Shown here piece by piece: positions 1 to 5,855 of a stretch of 7,471 nucleotides of DNA. The first letter of the stretch is position 1. Each line of letters begins with the position of its first letter. This DNA comes from Nitrososphaerales archaeon TH1177. GTDB taxonomy: Archaea; Thermoproteota; Nitrososphaeria; Nitrososphaerales; Nitrososphaeraceae. The position numbers were made by a program, and so were the translations under genes. The stretch lies in contig JAATVJ010000426.1 in NCBI GenBank assembly GCA_014523515.1, positions 1-7,471 on the forward strand, written 5' to 3'. The notes beneath the pieces are model-generated. The model was not told the origin of the DNA. It saw only the letters and a list, made by a program, of their open reading frames with translations, and did no database searches.

Positions 1-442
1 GTTTATCTACATAACTGACACTTTTTCCTAATCTTGTAGCTAATTCAGATATTCCTCCCCATCCATAATTGGTAACATAGTCTTGGAATGCATGAGCTTC
101 TTCTATAGGATTGAGATTTTTAGAATGAATATTTTCTATTAATGATACCTCGAATGCATCCTTATCATCTAATTCTACTACATGAGAAAGAATTTTTCTC
201 CAGCCAAGCATTTTACAGGCATTATATCTTCTAGAGCCAGCAACTATTTCATATTCTCCATCTTCAATCATTCTAACAATAATAGGATGTAAAAGTCCTT
301 TTTCCTTTATAGAGTAGCATAATTCATGTATATCCTCAGTGATATTACGTCGATAAGAATATCTGAATGGTTTAATTTTTGAAATATCAATGTTATCTAA
401 AAGTCCGTTTATACTATTTGAAGTAGAATGGATTTTTTGCAT
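1..442 (-). CDS. ParB/Spo0J-family (ParB-like nuclease fold) DNA-binding protein, N-terminal part
   Basis: This is the first 147 residues of a ParB-family protein; the C-terminal part lies beyond the left edge. ParB proteins bind centromere-like parS sites, and many are CTP-dependent clamps in DNA partition; some archaeal relatives are regulators. Seen in the translation: an N-terminal 'IDISKIKPF' strand entering the ParB fold, the phosphate-binding box 'GSRRYNACKMLGW' at residues 69-81, the second conserved box 'IENIHSKNLNPIEEAHAF' at 102-119, and the start of the helix-turn-helix 'ISELATRLGKSVSYVDK' at 131-147. The ATG at 442-440 is preferred because a TATA-like TTATATA sits 21-27 bases upstream, giving a leaderless transcript. 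No ParA partner is visible; it could lie outside. Iterated 52-bp repeats lie directly upstream and may be its own binding sites. Family call is strong; role as true partition protein versus regulator is open. Confidence 0.88.
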   Translation of the reverse strand, partial: MQKIHSTSNSINGLLDNIDISKIKPFRYSYRRNITEDIHELCYSIKEKGLLHPIIVRMIEDGEYEIVAGSRRYNACKMLGWRKILSHVVELDDKDAFEVSLIENIHSKNLNPIEEAHAFQDYVTNYGWGGISELATRLGKSVSYVDK

Positions 443-462
443 ACATGGTATTCCAGTGTAAA

Positions 463-469
463 GTATATA
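463..469 (-). promoter_or_regulatory. TATA-like box of the parB-like gene
   Basis: Read on the minus strand this is TTATATA, placed 21-27 bases before the ATG at 442. That spacing fits an archaeal promoter whose transcript begins at or just before the start codon. No Shine-Dalgarno is seen. Confidence 0.5.
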
Positions 470-473
470 ACCT

Positions 474-525
474 TTTTTCTATTTACCTTACTATAGTCAC
501 TAAATCCCATTTTTGGTACTAAATT
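474..525 (+). repeat. 52-bp direct repeat, copy 1
   Basis: Matches 540-591 with one difference (C at 506, A at 572); the period is 66 bp with a 14-bp spacer. It contains CTAAATCCCA then TTTTTGG, that is a CCA-N4-TGG core at 507-516, whose outer arms are imperfect in this copy (TCCCA/TGGTA). The core centre is about 70 bases upstream of the parB-like start codon. It may be an operator or a parS-like site. Confidence 0.85.
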
Positions 526-539
526 ACTACAAACAATAC

Positions 540-591
540 TTTTTCTATTTACCTTACTATAGTCACTAAATACCATTTTTGGTACTAAATT
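540..591 (+). repeat. 52-bp direct repeat, copy 2
   Basis: Second copy of the repeat at 474-525. Here the palindrome is perfect over TACCA-TTTT-TGGTA (571-584), flanked on both sides by ACTAAAT. High identity over 52 bp in otherwise drifting DNA suggests recent duplication or selection on the binding unit. Confidence 0.85.
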
Positions 592-659
592 TATAAATTA
601 GATCATTTTATCTTTTATTGATCCTATCTAATATTTTATTTCTATCTTTTCAGAAAAAT

Positions 660-675
660 TTTTCGGCATCGAAAA
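660..675. repeat. Short inverted repeat TTTTCG-GCAT-CGAAAA
   Basis: Perfect 6-4-6 inverted repeat about 26 bases before the ORF at 702. Could be a small hairpin or an operator. It has no trailing T-run on either side that would mark a terminator. Short and possibly chance in AT-rich DNA. Confidence 0.3.
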
Positions 676-701
676 TCTTCAAGCAGATCTAATAAGAAAG
701 G

Positions 702-896
702 ATGAAATATAAAAAAAAGATTAAGTGCATCTCTAGACATCATGACTTTTTAACTCACAAGCCTAAACTCGAATTTAAAGCATCGAGCGGCAACAAAACA
801 GTATATAGATACCTAAATAAAAATAGAAAGAAAAAGAGAATACTATTCGGGTTAGAAGAAAAAAAATCCTATAAAGTGACAACATATGGTAAATAA
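702..896 (+). CDS. Doubtful small basic hypothetical protein (64 aa)
   Basis: An ATG-started ORF of 64 codons, very rich in Lys and Arg, with no recognised domain, signal or membrane segment. GG lies directly against the ATG, too close for a ribosome binding site, and there is no clear TATA box 25-30 bases upstream. The C-terminal end 'EEKKSYKVTTYGK' resembles the wing and following strand of the winged-helix protein at 4359 ('KGKYYLTTFGK'), so it might be a fragment of a related gene, but the rest does not align. The next 600 bases look decayed, so this may be the 5' remnant of a dead gene. Real expression is uncertain. Confidence 0.28.
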   Translation: MKYKKKIKCISRHHDFLTHKPKLEFKASSGNKTVYRYLNKNRKKKRILFGLEEKKSYKVTTYGK

Positions 897-1437
897 AAAG
901 AAGAAATACTGTATAAATCACAATACAAGAAAGGAAGATAGCATGAAAATACAGTAACAGATTGAAACAGTGTAATAGATATATGATATTGTATTGAGTC
1001 TTGTTAATTACACAGAATCATAAAAAAAGAAGAGTAAAACAAAATCTATCTCTAATATAGAACAAGAATACAGGCTTTAGGAGAGTAATAGTAGATATGA
1101 AAACTTGTTTAATTATGCAAGATGTCTGCTGTAAAGATGTAGAAAAATAATTTAAAAGAATGAAAAAAATAGCTTAAGATATTATGGTCAGAGGTCGATT
1201 GCTGAATCTGTAATCATGTATGAGATTGGAGAAATACCTTAGTACTATCAAAATAGAGAACATAATAAAAAAAAGTAGATTGAAAACATTGTTATTTATT
1301 TGGTTCAGAACTATAAAAATAATCTATCAAAATATATTGTTAAGTTAGAAGGTATAATTTAATCTAGTTGTGCAATAGAGCAAACCACTACTATAGTTTT
1401 TAATTCATTCTCCATCTAAGGGAAAAACAATACACTG
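897..1437. other. Gene-poor stretch, possibly decayed coding DNA
   Basis: No intact gene was found on either strand. On the plus strand the frame containing the codon at 1096-1098 reads plausible protein-like stretches broken by scattered stops, for example 'SRYENLFNYARCLL' (1087-1128), then 'NSLRYYGQRSIAESVIMYE' (about 1168-1224) and 'IENIVIYLVQNYKNNLSKYI' (about 1279-1338). 'YGQRSIAES' faintly recalls the C-terminal region of IS5-type transposases (YGQRW..E), but the neighbouring sequence does not confirm it. A second frame is about equally open in part. Best described as a probable gene remnant of unknown origin. Confidence 0.3.
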
Positions 1438-1455
1438 GTCTCCAAAATTGGAGAC
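1438..1455. promoter_or_regulatory. Palindrome GTCTCCAAAATTGGAGAC, putative operator
   Basis: An 8-2-8 inverted repeat (arms GTCTCCAA and TTGGAGAC). Its centre holds the CCA-N4-TGG core also found at 507-516, 573-582, 4239-4248 and 4277-4286. The core centre is about 65 bases upstream of the start of the small membrane pair at 1512, much like the spacing at the other two promoters. Probable protein-binding site; the binder is not known. Confidence 0.55.
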
Positions 1456-1511
1456 TTCAATAAAAAATATCTAAAAGAGTTTAAGTCTACTAGAATGTAT
1501 AATGTTAGTTA

Positions 1512-1820
1512 TTGTCATTCCACATACAACTTGTTACAATAATTATTACATTACTTATTATTGTAGTTCCTATTTGGATGACAAGAGGCATTCATGGTAT
1601 TTTAAGAGTTATTTCACTTCTATTTGCAGGATTTGTGGGGTTTTTAGAGGTTTATTATCTTCTTAATTATCTCAACAACAATTACTCTGATTTTTCTGAA
1701 TCGATAATTAAGCCTATTTATTTGTCTTTTCTTATTGCAACTGGATTGTTGATATTAATTTCACAAAGGAAAGATATTATTCAATACAAATTATTCAAAA
1801 ATACAATTAATAAACAATAA
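1512..1820 (+). CDS. Small three-TM membrane protein, unknown function (102 aa)
   Basis: Not recognised as a named family. The translation has three likely membrane segments (about residues 5-24, 29-52 and 66-84) and a basic, polar C-terminal tail. The start is TTG at 1512: a stop codon lies two codons upstream in frame, and the only later ATG (residue 23) would remove the first membrane segment. A weak TATA-like TTTAAG at 1480-1485 lies about 27-32 bases before it, consistent with a leaderless transcript. Its stop codon shares one base with the ATG of the next gene, so the two are almost certainly cotranscribed and probably act together. A palindromic putative operator lies 57 bases upstream. 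The similar topology of the two partners suggests a two-subunit membrane assembly, which is inference. Confidence 0.68.
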   Translation: MSFHIQLVTIIITLLIIVVPIWMTRGIHGILRVISLLFAGFVGFLEVYYLLNYLNNNYSDFSESIIKPIYLSFLIATGLLILISQRKDIIQYKLFKNTINKQ

Positions 1821-2161
1821 TGACTGAGATGATGATAGAAAACAATTTCCTTCTTCTATTATTTGCATTAGCCATATTTAGTATTAATGCAATTTTTCGA
1901 AAAAATATTAGATCTTTCCAAATAACTATAGTACTTTTTATTTTATTAATGATTTTTGGAGAAATAGTAATCAACTTTACAGATACTACTACTACTAATG
2001 ATGATGATAGTAATAAAATAAATGAGGCAATGATGGAATCGAAAGTACTAATACAATTTCTAGCAATGGTTTTTTTGTTAATAGTAGTCTGGTTTCGATA
2101 TTATAGAATTTTGAAATCCAAGAGAAAACCAGTAGAAACTCTGGATTCAATGTTAAAATAA
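1820..2161 (+). CDS. Small three-TM membrane protein, unknown function (113 aa)
   Basis: Second gene of the pair, starting in the TAATG overlap with the first. Three likely membrane segments (about 8-25, 32-53, 74-94), an acidic loop between the second and third with 'TTTTNDDDSN' at 56-65, and a basic tail 'RYYRILKSKRKP' at 93-104. The loop is encoded by short runs of ACT and GAT triplets, which could expand or contract by slippage. General layout (two close helices, polar loop, third helix, basic end) mirrors the upstream protein, so they may be distant paralogues or subunits of one complex. No function can be named. Confidence 0.7.
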   Translation: MTEMMIENNFLLLLFALAIFSINAIFRKNIRSFQITIVLFILLMIFGEIVINFTDTTTTNDDDSNKINEAMMESKVLIQFLAMVFLLIVVWFRYYRILKSKRKPVETLDSMLK

Positions 2162-2299
2162 AAATATATTTTGTTGAAAAAGCTCATAATTATTAGATCG
2201 CTTGTCTAAGATTGGCTAGTAGTGTGAAAAGTTAAAACAGATAAAAATATGATCAATTTCCTGTAATGTGTAAATAAATAATAATGTTTTGATTTGATA
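2162..2299. other. Intergenic stretch at the 3' end of the transposase remnant
   Basis: No ORF with support on either strand. On the minus strand the remnant of the IS5-like transposase fades out here; the C-terminal portion that should carry the third catalytic residue (Glu) is not recognisable, so the copy is either deleted at this end or too diverged. No terminal inverted repeat or target duplication was found by eye. Confidence 0.4.
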
Positions 2300-3061
2300 T
2301 TCCTGGATAACTGAATATCTTTTTCTTCTGATTATTAATTAACGTACAAACAAGAAATTTATCTAACAAATTTAAATCAGTTATAATGTCGTATGTCTTA
2401 TCTCTCCATATACTTTGGTAATATTGTAATGTTTATAACTTTCTTTTATCATTGGTACAAATTTCTTGGCGGTATCATGAATTGTACCTTTATTTACTTT
2501 GAATGAGATTATCTATTTTGATTTAGTATCAACTGCAATATGTAATTTGAGAAATCCTCTACGTTCCTTCTTCCACATTTATCTTCAATCTAGTTACCTA
2601 CTTCATTTTGAAATGATGACAAGACCTAATACATTAATCACCAAGGTTATTGATTCCTTTATCCTGATGTAATTGTTTTTGTAAAAATATCGCTAACATT
2701 AGTAGACATTTTCTTGATATATATTCTTAGTTGAGTAAAGTGTATTTCATCTAGTTAAATATATTCTGCCAATCCCTTTACTATTTCTTGTACTCCTATA
2801 TATGAAATATAAAATACTAATTTCAGATACTAGAAATTGTACATATAACTACTTGGATATAGAAATGGTGGTCTGTTAACCTTCCTGTCAATCATATTTT
2901 TTAGTTTTCTCCTCTTGTATAATTTGATAAATTCAATATCCATCAGAGGATATGACTACTACTTCTATATCATTCAATATTTGTTGACCATTCTTTTGGA
3001 AATTAGAAAAATAGTGAATTATAAAAGAATAATGCTGCAAACTAGATTTTAACTTCATCAT
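2300..3061 (-). pseudogene. Decayed IS5-like DDE transposase
   Basis: On the minus strand several reading-frame pieces reconstruct a transposase. N-terminal part around 2939-2831 gives 'IDRKVNRPPFLYPSSYMYNF', followed (2830-2665) by 'YIGVQEIVKGLAEYI', like the N-terminal helical domain of archaeal IS5-type enzymes. From 2578 the RNase H-like core reads 'KKERRGFLKLHIAVDTKSK', a stop at 2515-2513, then 'IISFKVNKGTIHD' and 'ITKVYG'; a duplicated GA near 2404-2401 shifts the frame to 'DKTYDIITDLNLLDKF'. The first (AVDT) and second (GDKTYD) catalytic Asp regions are visible. There are several in-frame stops and at least two frameshifts, and no recognised third catalytic Glu, so the copy is dead. 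Family placement is from motif recognition; the exact subgroup is not certain, and boundaries are approximate. Confidence 0.75.
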
Positions 3062-3086
3062 ATTTTATTTTTTTTATTCCTCTCTA

Positions 3087-4067
3087 TTACTTGATTTTTA
3101 TATATACTTTATTATTAAATTTACTATTTAAAATAACAAATAATCGATCTGAGGAAATATGAATAATAAATATTCCTATTATTCCTATTGAACCTCCTAA
3201 TATTGCCATTGACGTATTTAAGGGTAAAATCATAGCATAGCCGATCACGCTAAGAAATACCTGAAAAATAATAGTAAGTATGATTGTAGAAGAAGCCAAA
3301 ATAGAAGTTATAGAAACACCTAACTTTTTCATTCCTATATTATAGAACAATGCAGAAGATAGTGGTATAAAAGAAAATAAAATTAAGATATACACTTCTT
3401 CTATATTCAAATCTTCAAAACTGAAAACAGAATTTTTTGTAACTGTAAATATCATAGACGATATTACTATAAATGATAAACCTGATAAAACTAATAAAAG
3501 ACCTGTGATTTTGATAGCAGAATTATTTTTAACCAACTTTATAGTAAATAAATATGAAGATGCCATACAAATAGCAGAGACTATTGATTCAAAATCTCCT
3601 AAACTAAAATAGTTGATTGATGATCCTATGTTACTGCCTATAGACATCGTTATGAAAAATCCTATGATCGCTAGAAAAACTCCAAACAACTGTGTTTTTG
3701 TTAACCGCTCCTTTAATACCAAATGTGCCAAAAATAGAACTATAGTTATCTCGAGAGCCCCTGCAATAAGGCCATCTTTTGAAGCACCTATTCTGCTAAC
3801 AGAGTCATACCATGTGAAAATACCGACAGATAAGAATATAGCTGCGGGAAATAACTGTTTATAATTTTTAAATATATTTATAATATTATTGTCGTTTCTA
3901 TTTGAAGCAAAATAAATAAGGAGCAAAATTCCTCCAGAAGTTGGGATGCATATACTTGCTATGGTTATTACGGAAATTTCTAAAGAATTTTGAATTAATT
4001 CTGCAAATATAGATTCGAAAGAAAGCAAAATTGCATGAGCAAAAACTATCCAGGAATATCTTAACAT
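3087..4067 (-). CDS. EamA/DMT-superfamily membrane transporter
   Basis: A 326-residue integral membrane protein with about ten helices arranged as two EamA-type repeats (about residues 4-141 and 160-304), the normal length for the drug/metabolite transporter superfamily. The first repeat ends in the family's usual pattern: 'SKDGLIAGALEITIVLFLAHLVL' region, a KERLT turn at 119-123, then 'FGVFLAIIGFFI'. The second has 'LSSALFYNIGMKKLGVSITS' at 236-255 followed by two helices and a Gly-rich last helix. Such proteins export or import small metabolites, amino acids or amines; the substrate cannot be deduced. It is a single gene, facing away from the regulator cluster at 4359, from which it is separated by 291 bp. 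The ATG at 4067 is supported by a TATA-like run just upstream. The C-terminus after residue 305 is a polar, basic tail. Confidence 0.88.
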   Translation of the reverse strand: MLRYSWIVFAHAILLSFESIFAELIQNSLEISVITIASICIPTSGGILLLIYFASNRNDNNIINIFKNYKQLFPAAIFLSVGIFTWYDSVSRIGASKDGLIAGALEITIVLFLAHLVLKERLTKTQLFGVFLAIIGFFITMSIGSNIGSSINYFSLGDFESIVSAICMASSYLFTIKLVKNNSAIKITGLLLVLSGLSFIVISSMIFTVTKNSVFSFEDLNIEEVYILILFSFIPLSSALFYNIGMKKLGVSITSILASSTIILTIIFQVFLSVIGYAMILPLNTSMAILGGSIGIIGIFIIHISSDRLFVILNSKFNNKVYIKIK

Positions 4068-4084
4068 CTCAATTATTTCCCATT

Positions 4085-4094
4085 ATATATATAT
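4085..4094 (-). promoter_or_regulatory. TATA-like box of the transporter gene
   Basis: An alternating AT run (ATATATATAT) 18-27 bases before the transporter ATG on the minus strand. The position fits a leaderless or nearly leaderless archaeal transcript. Confidence 0.45.
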
Positions 4095-4120
4095 TCTCAG
4101 GGTATAAAAAAACTACGCGA

Positions 4121-4134
4121 TAATTGACCAATTA
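4121..4134. repeat. Inverted repeat TAATTG-AC-CAATTA
   Basis: Perfect 6-2-6 inverted repeat 54-67 bases upstream of the transporter start codon, just upstream of its likely TATA box. A possible operator; short, so chance is not excluded. Confidence 0.35.
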
Positions 4135-4165
4135 AAATTATAAAAATAATAAAAAAACCTCATAA

Positions 4166-4179
4166 AGATGATATCATCT
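4166..4179. repeat. 14-bp perfect palindrome AGATGATATCATCT
   Basis: Perfect 14-bp palindrome in the divergent region, immediately joined to a second perfect palindrome TGAAATTTCA at 4179-4188 and followed by a T-run at 4194-4200. It could be a dimer-binding site, or a hairpin plus T-run ending plus-strand transcription, although no plus-strand gene runs into it. It is distinct from the CCA-N4-TGG sites downstream. Confidence 0.45.
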
Positions 4180-4224
4180 GAAATTTCATAAAATTTTTTT
4201 CCATTATTTGATAAGAATGTATTA

Positions 4225-4254
4225 TTAATAGCTAAATCCCAGTTTTGGGATTAT
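4225..4254 (+). repeat. 30-bp direct repeat with palindrome, copy 1
   Basis: Identical to 4263-4292 (period 38 bp, 8-bp spacer). It holds a perfect 7-4-7 inverted repeat AATCCCA-GTTT-TGGGATT (4235-4252). The segment CTAAATCCCA-N-TTTTGG is shared with the 52-bp repeats upstream of the parB-like gene. Likely operator of the regulator cluster. Confidence 0.8.
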
Positions 4255-4262
4255 GTTACTAT

Positions 4263-4292
4263 TTAATAGCTAAATCCCAGTTTTGGGATTAT
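4263..4292 (+). repeat. 30-bp direct repeat with palindrome, copy 2
   Basis: Second identical copy; its palindrome spans 4273-4290 and ends about 40 bases before the TATA box at 4331. A position upstream of TATA suits an activator, or a repressor acting by cooperative binding at two sites. The most natural candidate to bind is the winged-helix protein encoded 69 bases further on, as autoregulation, but this is inference. Confidence 0.8.
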
Positions 4293-4330
4293 ATTTATTT
4301 TAATTAAAACCCAATAACTTTATATTATAT

Positions 4331-4338
4331 TATATAAT
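4331..4338 (+). promoter_or_regulatory. TATA-like box of the regulator cluster
   Basis: TATATAAT, 21-28 bases before the ATG at 4359, within a longer AT run from 4321. No Shine-Dalgarno precedes the ATG, so translation is probably leaderless. Confidence 0.55.
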
Positions 4339-4358
4339 GATATTTTTAGTTTAAACTA

Positions 4359-4847
4359 ATGGATCAATGTATTATCAAGCTAAGAGATGAAGTCTTGAAA
4401 CTGATAATGAATGAAAATACCTTGAAAATCCTTAACCAGATAATAGATAATGATGATACAATTGGAAATACATTGTCAATTACAAAAATAAACTTAACCA
4501 GAAAACAATTTTATACAAAGTTAAATGAATTAATAAGAAAAGGCTTTATAAAAAAAGAAAAAGGAAAGTATTATCTCACTACATTTGGAAAAATTGTTTG
4601 TGATTTAACGTCTGAGTACAAAAATAAACTAGATTTAGTTGTAGAAGATTATTGGAAACTCAAAGCTATAGATCTGTTAGATATATCAGATGAGCTTACA
4701 AATGATGAAAGATACAAAATAATAAGCCATCTGTTTAAGCAAATTAATCAAAATAAAGAGAGGGAGAAGGATATAGATCAATCTAACGGGAAAGCGTTTC
4801 CCTACATACAATATTTACAAAAGAGAGACTTATCTTCAAAAAATTGA
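4359..4847 (+). CDS. Winged helix-turn-helix transcriptional regulator
   Basis: A 162-residue protein with an N-terminal winged-helix domain. Residues about 20-30 form the first helix ('TLKILNQIIDN'), 46-62 the probable recognition helix ('LTRKQFYTKLNELIRKG'), and 63-78 the wing and following strand ('KEKGKYYLTTFGK'). This wording is typical of a large family of small predicted regulators in thaumarchaea, as is the 'DYWKLKAIDLLD' segment at 97-108. The remaining C-terminus is helical and polar, perhaps for dimerisation or partner contact; no ligand domain is seen. ATG 4359 is favoured by the TATA box at -21 to -28. It is the first gene of a plus-strand cluster with a sensor-like soluble protein and a membrane protein, and two palindromic repeats in its promoter suggest autoregulation. 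Target genes are not known. Confidence 0.85.
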   Translation: MDQCIIKLRDEVLKLIMNENTLKILNQIIDNDDTIGNTLSITKINLTRKQFYTKLNELIRKGFIKKEKGKYYLTTFGKIVCDLTSEYKNKLDLVVEDYWKLKAIDLLDISDELTNDERYKIISHLFKQINQNKEREKDIDQSNGKAFPYIQYLQKRDLSSKN

Positions 4848-4871
4848 TTTTCTTAATAATCAAATATTGAG

Positions 4872-4879
4872 ATATATAG
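4872..4879 (+). promoter_or_regulatory. TATA-like box before the MEDS-like gene
   Basis: ATATATAG, 23-30 bases before the TTG at 4902, inside the 54-bp gap after the regulator gene. It suggests that the second and third genes can also be transcribed on their own, and it supports the TTG start. Confidence 0.4.
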
Positions 4880-4901
4880 TTAAAAATAATAAAAGTAAAA
4901 G

Positions 4902-5855
4902 TTGTATTCTAAAAATCCACTAAATGAAAAATTAATAAACTTTATAGAAAGTAGTGGATATATTTATGGAAACCAAAAAACGGATATTGTTATTAGGGAA
5001 ATAATATTAAATGTTTTGGAAAGAATTGGAAAGTCTTATTCTAAAGCTTTGATATATCAAATATGCAATCTTTATGGTTTGAGTCAAAATGAATTGTTAT
5101 CAAACTACGAATTATTTGAAAAAAGTATAACAAGAGTTTTGGGAAAAACTGGATTCCCAATAATCCTTCGGATAAAAAAAGAGTTATTGAAATATCTTGT
5201 ATTAAATAAGTTAGAGATTAGCATCAAAGATATCTTAGATCCTTCTTTTAATGTACCTGAAATAATCAACAAATTAGTTGAATCTAATAATTATGAATTA
5301 ATATCTGAAATTCTGAATAAACGGAATCATATTATTTTTTTATTATGTAGTAATGATAAACATATAGAAAAAATCATTAGAAATCTTGTCCAGATTTCAA
5401 AAGGTACAAAGGATATTAGAAGAGTAGTAATAAGATTACATGATCATTTTGATGAAAAAAGATATTTCGAGTCTGAATCAGATATAGACACCTTTTATCT
5501 TGATGGTATATCTTCTTCTAATAAATCTTTTAAAATTAATAATATTGATTTTATCGACTTTGAACAATTTCATAAATCAAATATTCAGGTTTTTTGTTTC
5601 ATAGATACTCAGATATTGAACCTATTCAATAACTATGAAAATTTAAAAAAAATTGAAAATAAGCTTGAAAAATTATATAATCTAAATGAAAATATACAAA
5701 TTTGCTGTATATACGATATATCAAATACTTATCCAATAGAATATGAAATAAAACTTTTAAGAGATTTTATCAATCATCATAACGTAGTAATAATAGATGA
5801 ACCATTTTTAATTTATCAAAAATTTGATATAAGAAAAGAAGATGTTTTAAAATGA
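4902..5855 (+). CDS. Soluble sensor-like protein with probable DcmR/MEDS-like domain
   Basis: A 317-residue soluble protein. Residues about 28-100 form a helical domain with the pattern 'LERIGKSYSKALIYQ..NLYGLS', 'YELFEKSITRVLGKTG', 'ILRIKKELLKYL', which resembles a small uncharacterised domain common in archaea. Residues about 142-305 look like a diverged MEDS domain (the sensory domain of DcmR-like regulators): 'HIIFLLCSNDKHI' at the start, 'NIQICCIYDISN' at 265-275 and 'FINHHNVVIIDEPFLIY' at 289-305 at the end. MEDS domains are thought to sense small molecules. No histidine kinase, phosphoacceptor or DNA-binding domain is present. The start must be TTG at 4902 or later: a stop lies two codons upstream and there is no early in-frame ATG or GTG; the upstream TATA box supports it. 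Its stop overlaps the ATG of the next gene. The MEDS call is tentative. Confidence 0.72.
   Translation: MYSKNPLNEKLINFIESSGYIYGNQKTDIVIREIILNVLERIGKSYSKALIYQICNLYGLSQNELLSNYELFEKSITRVLGKTGFPIILRIKKELLKYLVLNKLEISIKDILDPSFNVPEIINKLVESNNYELISEILNKRNHIIFLLCSNDKHIEKIIRNLVQISKGTKDIRRVVIRLHDHFDEKRYFESESDIDTFYLDGISSSNKSFKINNIDFIDFEQFHKSNIQVFCFIDTQILNLFNNYENLKKIENKLEKLYNLNENIQICCIYDISNTYPIEYEIKLLRDFINHHNVVIIDEPFLIYQKFDIRKEDVLK

Noticed and set aside
474..591. CRISPR array
   Set aside because: Only two units with a 14-bp spacer, no further copies, and no cas genes. The same applies to the 30-bp pair at 4225-4292 with its 8-bp spacer.
897..1437. C-terminus of an IS5 transposase based on 'YGQRSIAES'
   Set aside because: Only a handful of residues agree; the flanking residues do not match and the strand is opposite to the clear remnant at 2300-3061. 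Left as an unidentified remnant.
1502..1672. ATG-started ORF of 56 codons overlapping the start of the 102-aa membrane gene
   Set aside because: It is out of frame with the membrane gene, rich in Cys, Tyr and Ser from frame shift, and would not give membrane segments. The TTG frame is clearly the coding one.
3613..3864. Plus-strand 83-codon ORF
   Set aside because: It lies wholly inside the transporter gene on the opposite strand and its translation shows no domain; it is an antisense shadow.
4179..4200. Hairpin plus T-run as a rho-independent type terminator
   Set aside because: No plus-strand gene runs into it, and archaeal termination does not need a hairpin.
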